From: Pseudomonas sp. B20(2017)
GTDB taxonomy: Bacteria > Pseudomonadota > Gammaproteobacteria > Pseudomonadales > Pseudomonadaceae
Direction of reading: 5' to 3'
DNA length: 64,000 nucleotides
Assembly (NCBI RefSeq): GCF_002113125.1
Contig: NZ_NEJP01000016.1
Span: forward strand, 62,001-126,000
The notes beneath the pieces are model-generated. The model was not told the origin of the DNA and searched no databases. It saw only the letters and a program-made list of their open reading frames with translations. The position numbers and the translations under genes are program-made. Positions 41,652 to 50,576 of the stretch are shown here, piece by piece (the stretch's first letter is position 1; every line of letters starts with the position of its first letter).

Positions 41652-42054
41652 GGACGATGTCCTTTTCCAGTACGTCAGAAATTTTCGAAAACCGCATCGC
41701 CCTGCTCCTTTAAGCAGCGATTTGAGCCCTGCCGGTCGGAGGGGTCGTGACCGGCGATGCCCATAGAATAGAAATTAAATCGGCGCTGAAAAGCTGTTTT
41801 TAGAGTAATTAGTCGAAAAAAGCAGATATGCCCTATAAATCAGAAAAGGCTGTGGGATAAGTAACCGTAACGTCTTGTTTCATTGAGACGCTGTCGCCGT
41901 GCTATCAATGAATTTTGCAAAATCAGCGAACGGATTAAGCTAGCGCGCATCTGTTACTAGTCCGTAGCGTTTGGCCGAAGGCTTGTCCGAACCGTAATTT
42001 CTGATCCAGTACGTGCCAGGAAGGGCGCGGGATTGTCCACGACAGGTTGTATCT
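41652..42054. other. Intergenic region between the 61-residue gene and opgD
   Basis: About 400 bp with no credible gene. It contains a perfect hairpin (GCCGGTC at 41731-41737 with GACCGGC at 41749-41755) and a markedly AT-rich tract around 41760-41870, unusual for this GC-rich window. The opgD promoter on the plus strand and that of the small gene on the minus strand must lie here. Confidence 0.6.
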
Positions 42055-43683
42055 ATGCACCGCAGGAATTTGCTCAAAGCGTCCATGGCCATTGCGGCTT
42101 ACACCGGCCTTTCCGCCTCCGGCCTGCTCGCCGCACGCGCCTGGGCCGCCTCTGGCGGTGCCGCCGACGGTGAAGCCCAGGCCTTCGACTTCGAAACGCT
42201 GAAGCACCAGGCCAAGCAACTGGCCGGCAGCGCGTATCAGGACACCAAACAGGTGCTGCCGCCGACCCTGGCGACCATGACTCCGCAGAACTTCAACGCG
42301 ATCCGCTACGACGGCGAGCATTCGCTGTGGAAAGAGAACAAGGGTCAGCTCGACGTGCAGTTCTTCCACGTCGGCATGGGTTTCCGTCAGCCGGTGCGCA
42401 TGTACAGCGTCGATCCGAAGACCCGCACGGCCCGCGAGGTGCATTTCCGCCCTCAGCTGTTCAACTATGAAAACACCTCAGTCGACACCCAGCAGCTCAA
42501 GGGCGACCTGGGTTTTGCCGGCTTCAAGCTGTTCAAAGCACCGGAACTGGATCGCCATGACGTGGTGTCGTTCCTCGGCGCCAGCTACTTCCGCGCGGTG
42601 GATGCCACTGGCCAATATGGCCTTTCCGCCCGTGGCCTGGCCGTCGACACCTACGCCAAGAAGCGCGAAGAATTTCCCGACTTCACCAAGTTCTGGTTCG
42701 AGACTCCGGATCAGAACGCGACCCGCTTTGTGGTCTACGCCCTGCTCGACTCGCCGAGTGCGACCGGCGCCTATCGCTTCGACATCGACTGCCAGGCCGA
42801 GCGCGTGGTGATGGAAGTCGATGCCCACGTCAACGCCCGCACCGCCATCGAACAACTGGGCATCGCGCCGATGACCAGCATGTTCAGCTGCGGCACCCAC
42901 GAGCGCCGGATGTGCGACACCATCCACCCGCAGATCCATGACTCGGATCGTCTGGCCATGTGGCGCGGCAACGGCGAGTGGATCTGCCGCCCGCTGAACA
43001 ACCCGGCGACCCTGCAATTCAACGCCTTCGCCGACACCGATCCGAAAGGTTTCGGTCTGGTGCAGACCGACCACGAATTCGCCAACTATCAGGACACCGT
43101 CGACTGGTACAGCAAGCGCCCGAGCCTGTGGGTAGCACCTACAACCGCGTGGGGCGAAGGCTCTATCGATCTGCTGGAAATTCCTACAACCGGCGAAACC
43201 CTGGACAACATCGTTGCGTTCTGGACGCCGAAGAAACCGGTAGCCGCCGGCGATTCGCTGAACTACGGCTACAAGCTCTACTGGAGCGCCCTGCCGCCGG
43301 TCGGCACGCCACTGGCGCGAGTGCATGCCACCCGTTCCGGCATGGGTGGATTCGTCGAAGGCTGGGCACCGGGCGAGCACTACCCGCCGGTCTGGGCCCG
43401 TCGTTTTGCCGTGGACTTCACCGGTGGCGGTCTGGATCGCCTGCCGCAGGGCACCGGGATCGAACCGGTGGTGACTTGCTCCAACGGCAAGGTGCAGGAT
43501 TTCAGCGTGCTGGTGCTGGATGACATCAAGGGTTACCGGATTCTGTTCGACTGGTACCCGACCAATGACAGCGTGGATCCGGTAGAACTGCGTCTGTTCA
43601 TCCGCACCAACGACCGCACGCTGAGCGAGACCTGGTTGTACCAGTACTTCCCGCCGGCGCCGGACAAGCGCAAATACCCTTGA
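42055..43683 (+). CDS. opgD: Periplasmic glucan biosynthesis protein OpgD
   Basis: Periplasmic protein of 542 residues acting on osmoregulated periplasmic glucan backbones; reported activity in the family is glucan cleavage. The N-terminus MHRRNLLKASMAIAAYTGLS is a twin-arginine signal (RRNLLK), ending near AARAWA, so it is exported folded by Tat. The body is the MdoG/OpgD beta-sandwich pair: FNAIRYDGEHSLWKENKG near 80, VDAHVNARTAIEQLGIAPMT near 265 and WAPGEHYPPVWARRFAVDF near 443. The upstream ATG at 42013 is not used because the Tat motif should be at the terminus, and AGGTTG precedes 42055. It stands alone, without opgGH beside it. Confidence 0.93.
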   Translation: MHRRNLLKASMAIAAYTGLSASGLLAARAWAASGGAADGEAQAFDFETLKHQAKQLAGSAYQDTKQVLPPTLATMTPQNFNAIRYDGEHSLWKENKGQLDVQFFHVGMGFRQPVRMYSVDPKTRTAREVHFRPQLFNYENTSVDTQQLKGDLGFAGFKLFKAPELDRHDVVSFLGASYFRAVDATGQYGLSARGLAVDTYAKKREEFPDFTKFWFETPDQNATRFVVYALLDSPSATGAYRFDIDCQAERVVMEVDAHVNARTAIEQLGIAPMTSMFSCGTHERRMCDTIHPQIHDSDRLAMWRGNGEWICRPLNNPATLQFNAFADTDPKGFGLVQTDHEFANYQDTVDWYSKRPSLWVAPTTAWGEGSIDLLEIPTTGETLDNIVAFWTPKKPVAAGDSLNYGYKLYWSALPPVGTPLARVHATRSGMGGFVEGWAPGEHYPPVWARRFAVDFTGGGLDRLPQGTGIEPVVTCSNGKVQDFSVLVLDDIKGYRILFDWYPTNDSVDPVELRLFIRTNDRTLSETWLYQYFPPAPDKRKYP

Positions 43684-43709
43684 TGTTTTGAGGCGCCTGC
43701 GCGGGCCTC

Positions 43710-43803
43710 TTCGCGAGCAAGCCCGCTCCCACATTGGATCTGGTTCGATCACACAGTTTGTGACCGACACGGAGCCAGGGTGGGAGCGGGCTTGCTCGCG
43801 AAA
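43710..43803. repeat. REPIN (GGGCTTGC variant)
   Basis: Inverted arms TCGCGAGCAAGCCCGCTCCC (from 43711) and TGGGAGCGGGCTTGCTCGCG (43781-43800) lie between opgD and the convergent GNAT gene. It is the same variant as at 20041. Confidence 0.9.
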
Positions 43804-43842
43804 GCGTCAGAATATTCAACATCGGAAATTGAAGGTACTGCG

Positions 43843-44376
43843 TCAGGTCAATGGGCAATAAAGATGAATGTCTTTGGGCTCTTGATCAAACAACTCAGGA
43901 TCCGGGTGATCAACCAAACGGCATCCCTGACGCTGATAGAACTCCACGGTATTGCGCGACTCGGTCGCCGACACGTACAACGCCTCAGCACCGACCTCCC
44001 GACCATGCTCGCAGGCCAGGGCAAACAATCGCCCGCCAAGCCCCTGCCCGCGCCAGGCACGGCTGATGTGCAGAAACTTCAACTGCCGCATGTTCAGGCC
44101 CTGATTGTGAATAACCCGGTTATCCACAACCACCGCAGCCACCAGTGTTTCGCCATCGAAAAGTCCGTGTAGCCACCCTCCGCTGCGCCAGCATTTTTCT
44201 AATACCCGCGCATTCTCCTCCGCCTCCCCTTCGGGCCAGCCGCGCATGTCGAAACGCGCCGGATACAGAATCAGCTCACCGTTCTCTAAGCGATAGCACT
44301 CCTCGACCAACTCACTCCGGTCGATCTGCGCCAGCAGTGGCAAGTCCGATTCAGTCAGCGCTCGTTCGATCAACAT
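43843..44376 (-). CDS. GNAT family N-acetyltransferase
   Basis: A 177-residue acetyltransferase. The acetyl-CoA-binding motif A is LKFLHISRAWRGQGLGGRLF with the RGQGLGG pyrophosphate loop near residue 115, followed by LYVSATESRNTVEFYQRQGC, a typical motif B. The substrate is unknown. The frame extends upstream into the terminator region, but MLIERALTESDLPLLAQID at 44376 gives a normal GNAT start. Confidence 0.85.
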   Translation of the reverse strand: MLIERALTESDLPLLAQIDRSELVEECYRLENGELILYPARFDMRGWPEGEAEENARVLEKCWRSGGWLHGLFDGETLVAAVVVDNRVIHNQGLNMRQLKFLHISRAWRGQGLGGRLFALACEHGREVGAEALYVSATESRNTVEFYQRQGCRLVDHPDPELFDQEPKDIHLYCPLT

Positions 44377-44416
44377 TGCGGTCCATTCCTTTGCAATTCC
44401 AAACGACAGGCAAGAA

Positions 44417-44444
44417 AAAACCCGCCAGTTCAATGGCGGGTTTT
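44417..44444 (-). terminator. Terminator after the Old Yellow Enzyme gene
   Basis: CCCGCCA at 44421-44427 pairs with TGGCGGG at 44434-44440, flanked by A6 on one side and TTTTA on the other. It lies between the OYE stop (44468) and the GNAT start on the minus strand, and is potentially bidirectional. Confidence 0.85.
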
Positions 44445-44467
44445 ATAGGCTTTGCGGCAGGCCGGAA

Positions 44468-45574
44468 TCAATCCCGCAAATCAGACTCGTGAATCGGCTG
44501 ATCCCGATGGGTCGCCCGTTGATACTGCGCCGGCCACACCGCTTTGCGTCCGCCCAGATCGTCGTCGGCATGCAGTGGCCAGTACGGGTCACGCAGCAGC
44601 TCACGGGCGAGGAAGATGATATCGGCCTGGCAGGTTCTCAGGATGTGCTCCGCTTGGGCAGGCTCGGTAATCATTCCCACGGTGCCGGTGGCGATGCCTG
44701 ACTCCTTGCGTACCCGCTCGGCGAAGCGCGTCTGATAGCCGGGTCCCACAGGAATTTCAGCGTTGGCCGCCGTACCGCCCGATGACACATCGATCAGGTC
44801 AGCCCCCAAGGCTTTCAGGCGTCGCGCCAGCTCCACGGTTTCATCGGGGTTCCAGCCATCTTCGACCCAATCGGTAGCCGACAGGCGCACAAACACCGGC
44901 AGTTCTTCCGGCCACACCGCGCGCACTGCCTCGGTCACTTGCAGCACCAGTCGAATGCGGTTATCGAATGAACCGCCGTACTGGTCGCGGCGCTGATTGC
45001 TCAACGGCGACAGAAACTGGTGCAGCAGATAACCGTGCGCCGCATGCACCTCAACCACGCTGAAACCGGCTGCCAACGCACGTTTGGCGGCGGCCACGAA
45101 GTCCTGAATGACCTGGGCGATCTGGCTCTCATCGAGTTGTTTGGGTTGGGTGTGTTGCGGATCAAAGGCAATCGGCGACGGCCCGACCGGCGTCCAGCCA
45201 CCATCCTCCGGTTTGACGCTGCCATGCTTGCCGATCCACGGCCGATGGGTGCTGGCCTTGCGCCCGGCGTGGGCCAGTTGAATGCCGGCCACGGCGCCCT
45301 GCGCATTGATGAATCGGGTGATGCGTTGCAGCGGTGCAATCTGTTCATCGTTCCACAGGCCCAGGTCTTCGGCGGTGATCCGCCCGTCGGCCGTGATCGC
45401 CGTGGCTTCGGTAAATACCAGGCCCGCGCCCCCCACTGCCCGGCTGCCGAGATGCACCAGGTGCCAGTCGTTGGCCAGGCCATCGACGCTGGAATACTGG
45501 CACATGGGCGATACGGCGATGCGGTTAGGGAGGGTCAGTTGGCGAAGGGTAAAGGGTTCAAGCAGCAGACTCAT
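44468..45574 (-). CDS. NADH:flavin oxidoreductase, Old Yellow Enzyme family (YqjM/XenA-like)
   Basis: FMN-dependent ene-reductase of 368 residues that uses NAD(P)H to reduce activated C=C bonds in enones and xenobiotics. The N-terminus LTLPNRIAVSPMCQYSSVDG carries the Cys that tunes FMN in the YqjM class. GIQLAHAGRKASTHRPW near 100 and EVHAAHGYLLHQFLSPLSNQ near 175 hold the substrate-binding His residues, and YGGSFDNRIRLVLQVTEAVR follows. I recall an OYE gene just before recJ in P. aeruginosa as well. A terminator follows at 44421. Confidence 0.92.
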   Translation of the reverse strand: MSLLLEPFTLRQLTLPNRIAVSPMCQYSSVDGLANDWHLVHLGSRAVGGAGLVFTEATAITADGRITAEDLGLWNDEQIAPLQRITRFINAQGAVAGIQLAHAGRKASTHRPWIGKHGSVKPEDGGWTPVGPSPIAFDPQHTQPKQLDESQIAQVIQDFVAAAKRALAAGFSVVEVHAAHGYLLHQFLSPLSNQRRDQYGGSFDNRIRLVLQVTEAVRAVWPEELPVFVRLSATDWVEDGWNPDETVELARRLKALGADLIDVSSGGTAANAEIPVGPGYQTRFAERVRKESGIATGTVGMITEPAQAEHILRTCQADIIFLARELLRDPYWPLHADDDLGGRKAVWPAQYQRATHRDQPIHESDLRD

Positions 45575-45774
45575 GGGGCACCTCTCAAATCAGTGGGCAG
45601 GCTCCAGGGTTCTGTTTGAAAAGTCGACGAGTGACAGGAAAAAGGTACAGCACCCGCCCCCGCGGGCAAAAAATTCGACAAGACGTCACAAGGCCAATCA
45701 AGCAGTGCTTAGAGCCTAGTCGACAACTGGGGATGAGGCAGGGTTCAGAGTGATTCAGTGTGTGAACGTCCCCC

Positions 45775-45838
45775 TTCGCGAGCAGGCTCGCTCCCACAGG
45801 TACGGTGTTGTCCTAGTGGGAGCGAGCCTGCTCGCGAT
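45775..45838. repeat. REPIN, short-spacer form
   Basis: Inverted arms GCGAGCAGGCTCGCTCCCAC (from 45778) and GTGGGAGCGAGCCTGCTCGC (45816-45835) are separated by only about 18 bases, and the arm centre is GAGCCTGC rather than GAGCTTGC. The rest of 45575-45842 shows no gene. Confidence 0.85.
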
Positions 45839-45842
45839 GGGC

Positions 45843-47552
45843 TCAGCGCGGTTCGATGTGGGCAATCATCAACTGCACGGTTTCATTGCCGCGAAACTCG
45901 TTCAGATCGAGCTTGTACGCCAGTTCGACCCATTTGATCGTCGGGTTCGGCCAGATGTCGCGATCAATGCCGAAGGCGATGCCGTCGAGTTTCACCGAAC
46001 CACACTCGGTCTTCAGAACCACTTTCAGGTGCCGCTCGCCAACCACCCGCTGCTCGACCAACTGGAACACGCCGTGAAACAGCGGTTCCGGGAAATGCTG
46101 GCCCCATGGCCCGGCATGACGCAGGGCGCGGGCCAGTTCCAGATGAAACTCTTCAACAGCCAAGGTGCCGTCCGACAGCAGTCGCCCGGTCAGATCTTCT
46201 TCGCGAAGCTGCCTACGCACTTCGGCGTCGAATGCCTCGGCGAACAACGGAAAATTCTCCTGCGGCAAGGTCAGACCGGCCGCCATCGCGTGGCCGCCGT
46301 ACTTGCTGATCAGCTCCGGATGCTGCGCCGCGACCACGCTCAACGCATCACGGATATGAAAGCCCTGAACCGAACGCCCCGAGCCCTTGAGCAAACCGTC
46401 ACCGGCATCGGCGAAGGCGATGGTCGGGCGGAAATACCGCTCCTTCATCCGCGACGCCAGAATACCGATGACACCCTGGTGCCATTCGGGATCGAACAGG
46501 CACAACCCGAATGGCATCGACTCGACCGGCAAGTCCTTGAGCTGGGCCAGCGCTTCACGCTGCATGCCCTGCTCGATGGATTTGCGATCCTGGTTCATGC
46601 CGTCCAGTTGCGCAGCCATTTCGCGGGCCAGCTCTGCATTCTGGGTCAACAGGCACTCGATTCCGAGACTCATGTCATCCAGACGCCCCGCCGCGTTCAG
46701 GCGCGGGCCGACGATGAAACCGAGGTCGGTCGACGTGATGCGCGAGGCCTCGCGCTTCGCCACTTCAAGGATCGCCTTGATCCCCGGCCGCGCACGCCCG
46801 GCGCGAATCCGTTCCAGGCCCTGGTGCACCAGAATCCGGTTGTTGGCATCCAGCGGCACCACGTCGGCAACGCTGCCCAGCGCCACCAGATCCAGCAGTT
46901 CACCGATGTTCGGCTGTGGTTTGTTCTCGTACCACCCGAGGCTGCGCAGGCGCGCGCGCAAGGCCATCAGTACATAGAAAATCACCCCGACCCCGGCCAG
47001 CGCCTTGCTCGGGAACTCGCAGCCGGGCTGGTTCGGATTGACCAGTGCATCGGCTTGCGGCAACTCATCGCCGGGCAAGTGGTGGTCGGTGATCAAGACC
47101 TTCAGGCCATGACGCTTCGCTGCTGCAACGCCTTCGACGCTGGAAATACCGTTGTCGACGGTGATCAACAGTTGCGGCTCGCGGGTCATCGCGACTTCAA
47201 CGATTTCCGGGGTCAGGCCGTAGCCGTATTCGAAGCGGTTCGGCACCAGGTAATCGACATGCGCCGCGCCCAGCAGGCGCAGGCCGAGCACGCCCACAGT
47301 GCTGGCCGTCGCGCCGTCGGCGTCGAAGTCGCCGACGATCAGGATCCGCTGACGCTGCTCCAGCGCCGTCACCAGAAGGTCCACCGCCGCATCGATCCCT
47401 TTGAGCTGCTGGAACGGAATCAGCCGCGCCAGGCTCTTGTCCAGCTCCGCCTCGGACTGTACGCCCCGCGCCGCGTACAGGCGGGTCAGCAGCGGTGGCA
47501 GTTCACCGAGAAACGGCAGAGTGGCGGGCAACGGGCGAGGATCGATACGCAT
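45843..47552 (-). CDS. recJ: Single-stranded-DNA-specific exonuclease RecJ
   Basis: 5'-3' exonuclease acting on single-stranded DNA in recombination, mismatch and base-excision repair; 569 residues. The DHH phosphoesterase motifs are clear: ILIVGDFDADGATASTVGVL near 72-91, LLITVDNGISSVEG near 125 and VLITDHHLPGDELPQADALV near 150. The DHHA1 domain has SKYGGHAMAAGLTLP near 415. A long open frame on the opposite strand is a codon-bias shadow. It lies 54 bp downstream of yaeQ on the same strand and is the second gene of that pair. Confidence 0.96.
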   Translation of the reverse strand: MRIDPRPLPATLPFLGELPPLLTRLYAARGVQSEAELDKSLARLIPFQQLKGIDAAVDLLVTALEQRQRILIVGDFDADGATASTVGVLGLRLLGAAHVDYLVPNRFEYGYGLTPEIVEVAMTREPQLLITVDNGISSVEGVAAAKRHGLKVLITDHHLPGDELPQADALVNPNQPGCEFPSKALAGVGVIFYVLMALRARLRSLGWYENKPQPNIGELLDLVALGSVADVVPLDANNRILVHQGLERIRAGRARPGIKAILEVAKREASRITSTDLGFIVGPRLNAAGRLDDMSLGIECLLTQNAELAREMAAQLDGMNQDRKSIEQGMQREALAQLKDLPVESMPFGLCLFDPEWHQGVIGILASRMKERYFRPTIAFADAGDGLLKGSGRSVQGFHIRDALSVVAAQHPELISKYGGHAMAAGLTLPQENFPLFAEAFDAEVRRQLREEDLTGRLLSDGTLAVEEFHLELARALRHAGPWGQHFPEPLFHGVFQLVEQRVVGERHLKVVLKTECGSVKLDGIAFGIDRDIWPNPTIKWVELAYKLDLNEFRGNETVQLMIAHIEPR

Positions 47553-47606
47553 GGGGTGACAGAAGCTTCTCTTGAATACGTGGGATTTTTCGGGAGTAGC
47601 GCGGAC

Positions 47607-48149
47607 TTAACCGCGCTCGCCTTGCAGCCAGGTGAGCTGGACTTCGTGCTGACCGCGATCGTCAGTGACGAAGATCGTGCCTTCACTGATCATCACGTCC
47701 CACTTGATGACACGAGGCATGTCCTGGGCCAGGGTTTCCAGCACGTCCTGCGGAACAGCGGCAATGTTGACATTCTTCAGGTTCTTGATCGCCGGGATCA
47801 CCTTGCCTTCCCAGACGCGCAGGCTGCCATAGGCCAGCAGGCTGGTGCGTTCGGTACGACGGGAGCACCAGGTCAGGCGATCCGCATCTGGCTGGCCGAC
47901 TTCGATCCAGTGCAGGACGCGATCATCCAGGCTCTTTTCCCACAACGCAGGTTCATCCACGTCCGACAGACCACGACCGAACGACAGCTGCTCGTTGTAC
48001 CAGAGCGCGTAGGCCAACAGGCGCACGGTCATGCGCTCTTCGGTTTCCGAAGGGTGACGGGCGATGGTCTGCTTCACGTTCTCGTAGACGCTGCGGTCGA
48101 GATCGGTGAGGTTCAGTTCGAATTTGTAGGTAGTGGACGGCTGGGCCAT
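47607..48149 (-). CDS. yaeQ: YaeQ family protein
   Basis: A 180-residue YaeQ protein with a PD-(D/E)XK nuclease-like fold but no firmly known activity. Family stretches are TTYKFELNLTDLDRSVYENV at the N-terminus, RHPSETEERMTVRLLAYAL near 32 and HWIEVGQPDADRLTWCSRRT near 80. In this family the Glu and Asp-x-Arg around IEVGQP correspond to the nuclease-like core. The ATG at 48149 gives the family start MAQPSTTYKF; the upstream frame is not used. It precedes recJ, a pairing I recall from P. aeruginosa. Confidence 0.93.
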   Translation of the reverse strand: MAQPSTTYKFELNLTDLDRSVYENVKQTIARHPSETEERMTVRLLAYALWYNEQLSFGRGLSDVDEPALWEKSLDDRVLHWIEVGQPDADRLTWCSRRTERTSLLAYGSLRVWEGKVIPAIKNLKNVNIAAVPQDVLETLAQDMPRVIKWDVMISEGTIFVTDDRGQHEVQLTWLQGERG

Positions 48150-48295
48150 GAACGGGCTTCTTGATACGAGGAAAGTCGGCAAGTCTAACCGATGCTGTAG
48201 GCAATCCACGAATTGATGGCGATCAACCTTGCGCGACTGACAGCCGGCTATGTTAAAACGCTGTATCTGCTCAGCCTTGTCCTACAGGATCTCGC

Positions 48296-49495
48296 ATGCC
48301 GTTCGCCAACAAACCGCTCAGCGGTCTGAAAGTCATTGAATTGGGTACTTTGATTGCCGGGCCGTTTGCCTCGCGCATCTGCGGCGAGTTCGGCGCCGAA
48401 GTGATCAAGATCGAGTCGCCGGACGGCGGTGATCCGTTGCGCAAGTGGCGCAAGTTGTACGAAGGCACCTCGCTGTGGTGGTTCGTCCAGGCACGCAACA
48501 AAAAGTCCCTTACGCTGAACCTGAAACACCCCGACGGCCTGGCAATCCTGAAAAAGCTGCTGGGTGAAGCCGACATCCTGATCGAGAACTTCCGCCCCGG
48601 TGTTCTGGAAAAACTCGGCCTGAGCTGGGAAACCCTGCACGCACTGAACCCCAAACTGGTGATGGTGCGCCTGTCCGGCTTCGGCCAGACCGGCCCGATG
48701 AAGGATCAGCCTGGGTTCGGCGCAGTCGGCGAATCCATGGGCGGATTGCGCTACATCACCGGTTTCGAAGACCGCCCACCAGTGCGTACCGGGATTTCCA
48801 TCGGCGACTCGATTGCCGCGTTGTGGGGCGTGATCGGCGCGTTGATGGCCCTGCGTCATCGCGAGGTCAACGGCGGCCTCGGCCAGGTGGTTGATGTGGC
48901 GTTGTACGAAGCAATCTTCGCCATGATGGAAAGCATGGTGCCGGAGTTCGATGTATTCGGTTTCATTCGTGAGCGCACCGGCAACATCATGCCGGGCATC
49001 ACGCCCTCCTCGATCCACACCAGCGCCGACGGCAAACACGTGCAGATCGGCGCCAACGGCGATGCGATCTTCAAGCGCTTCATGCTGATCATTGGCCGTG
49101 AAGATCTGGCCAATGACCCGGCGCTGGCCAGCAACGACGGGCGCGACACCCGCCGTGACGAGTTGTACGGCGTGATCGACCGCTGGGTCAATTCGCTGCC
49201 GCTGCAAACCGTGCTGGACCTGCTGAATCAGGCCGAAGTGCCAGCCAGCCGCATCTTCAGCGCCGAAGACATGTTCAACGATCCACAGTACCTGGCCCGG
49301 GAAATGTTCCTGCACGCCAAACTGCCGGACGGCAAACCCTTCAAGATGCCGGGCATCGTGCCGAAACTCTCTGAGACACCCGGCACGTCCGAATGGGTCG
49401 GACCGCAGCTCGGTGAACACAATGCGCAGGTACTCCACGATCTTGGCTACGACGAGAAGCAGATCGCCCGGCTGCGCGAAGACGGAGCCATCTGA
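48296..49495 (+). CDS. CaiB/BaiF (class III) CoA-transferase
   Basis: Transfers CoA between carboxylic acids in the way formyl-CoA transferase does; 399 residues, the family length. The N-terminus LSGLKVIELGTLIAGPFASR is characteristic, with FVQARNKKSLTLNLKHPDGL near 63 binding CoA. The likely catalytic Asp is in GISIGDSIAALWGV near 170, and YGVIDRWVNSLPLQTVLDLL follows near 290. Substrates are not predictable. The gene is divergent from yaeQ. The following gene starts 13 bp after its stop, so they are probably in one operon. Confidence 0.92.
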   Translation: MPFANKPLSGLKVIELGTLIAGPFASRICGEFGAEVIKIESPDGGDPLRKWRKLYEGTSLWWFVQARNKKSLTLNLKHPDGLAILKKLLGEADILIENFRPGVLEKLGLSWETLHALNPKLVMVRLSGFGQTGPMKDQPGFGAVGESMGGLRYITGFEDRPPVRTGISIGDSIAALWGVIGALMALRHREVNGGLGQVVDVALYEAIFAMMESMVPEFDVFGFIRERTGNIMPGITPSSIHTSADGKHVQIGANGDAIFKRFMLIIGREDLANDPALASNDGRDTRRDELYGVIDRWVNSLPLQTVLDLLNQAEVPASRIFSAEDMFNDPQYLAREMFLHAKLPDGKPFKMPGIVPKLSETPGTSEWVGPQLGEHNAQVLHDLGYDEKQIARLREDGAI

Positions 49496-49508
49496 GCTGA
49501 AGCGCCTG

Positions 49509-50402
49509 ATGCCCTCGGCCTCGAACCGCGCCCACCATTGGTGGACATGGCGGTTGTTCGGCCTGCTATTTCTGCTGGTGCTGCCGGCGTGGGCGCAGGC
49601 CAAACCGACGTTGATCTGGCTGTTGCGCGACCTGCCGCCGCTGACGATCTTCGAAGGCCCGAAAAAGGGCCAGGGCGTTATCGATCATTTAATGCCGATG
49701 CTGATTGCCGGCATGCCGCAATACGACCACACCTTGATGCGGGTCAATCGCGCCCGCGGCATTCAAATGCTTCATGAACATCCCTTCGCCTGCGATCCGT
49801 CGCTGATCTGGAACAAGGAACGGGCACAGTGGATCGCGTTCTCCATCCCTGCGTTTCGCGCGGTCAGCAATGGTCTGGTGGTGCGTCAGAGAGATCGCGA
49901 AGTGCTGGAGCCGTTTCTGGTCGAGGACGAAGTCGATCTGTCGGCGTTTCTGGCCAACGGCGAGCGAAAAGTCGGAGTGGTGGCGGAACGCAGTTATGGC
50001 GAGTACATCGATACATTGCTGCATCAGGCACCAACCGGCGCGCTGACGCCCCACTACGGCAACGATGCGCTCAGCAGCCTGCTGTCGATGCAGCGTCTGG
50101 GGCGTTTGCAGGTGGTGCTGGGTTACTGGCCGGAAATCCGTTACCAAGCGCGCCAGGCCGAGATCGCCGAGGACGAACTGCTGTTTTTCCCGATTCGCGG
50201 CACGGGCAAGTACCTGTCGGGCCATGTTGGCTGCACTGACACAACGGCGGGTCGACAGGCGATCACGGAAATCAATCAGCTGTTGCGCACCCTGCCCCAC
50301 GAACACCTCAACCAGCTCTACGCCGACTGGCTCGACCCCGAGCGGCGCCAGGATTACCTGGAACAGGCGAGGATTTTTTTCCAGCAACAAGCCGCGCAAT
50401 AA
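49509..50402 (+). CDS. Periplasmic solute-binding-like protein (TIGR02285 type)
   Basis: A 297-residue secreted protein of the extracellular solute-binding family 3-like fold. A signal segment (WWTWRLFGLLFLLVLPAWAQA) is followed by PTLIWLLRDLPPLTIFEGPK near 32. Later stretches such as GVVAERSYGEYIDTLLHQAP and VLGYWPEIRYQARQAEIAED are typical of these binding-like domains. No transporter genes are adjacent, so it may be a sensor-type or orphan binding protein. The ATG at 49509 is 13 bases after the CoA-transferase stop; the frame extends upstream inside that gene, so the start is a choice between several. Confidence 0.82.
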   Translation: MPSASNRAHHWWTWRLFGLLFLLVLPAWAQAKPTLIWLLRDLPPLTIFEGPKKGQGVIDHLMPMLIAGMPQYDHTLMRVNRARGIQMLHEHPFACDPSLIWNKERAQWIAFSIPAFRAVSNGLVVRQRDREVLEPFLVEDEVDLSAFLANGERKVGVVAERSYGEYIDTLLHQAPTGALTPHYGNDALSSLLSMQRLGRLQVVLGYWPEIRYQARQAEIAEDELLFFPIRGTGKYLSGHVGCTDTTAGRQAITEINQLLRTLPHEHLNQLYADWLDPERRQDYLEQARIFFQQQAAQ

Positions 50403-50418
50403 AATCCGGGTAAAAAGA

Positions 50419-50450
50419 AACCCCGAGAAGTGGGGAGACGACTCGGGGTT
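50419..50450 (+). terminator. Putative terminator after the solute-binding-like gene
   Basis: AACCCCGAG at 50419-50427 pairs with CTCGGGGTT at 50442-50450, 17 bp past the stop. It is followed by AAACG rather than a U-tract, so it may act as an mRNA-end stabiliser. Confidence 0.6.
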
Positions 50451-50471
50451 AAACGTGGTCTGTATCAAAGA

Positions 50472-50527
50472 CCCGTAGCAGCAAGCGACAAGCACCGGAG
50501 CACAATGCTTGATCCTGCTGTTACGGG
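50472..50527. other. Long stem-loop of unknown role
   Basis: CCCGTAGCAGCA at 50472-50483 pairs with TGCTGTTACGGG at 50516-50527 (one mismatch), and CAAGCA (50489-50494) with TGCTTG (50506-50511) inside it. It lies in the 174-bp gap between convergent genes and could be a structured 3' end or part of a small RNA. Confidence 0.45.
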
Positions 50528-50576
50528 GTCTGACTGATCCGGATGCAGGAAGGTTCCCACAATTGAAAAATCAGTT

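Noticed and set aside
45750..48164. 804-codon open frame on the plus strand opposite recJ and yaeQ
   Set aside because: It mirrors the codon structure of recJ and yaeQ on the other strand, starts in a REP element, and its translation is low-complexity in His, Gln and Arg, typical of antisense shadows in GC-rich DNA.
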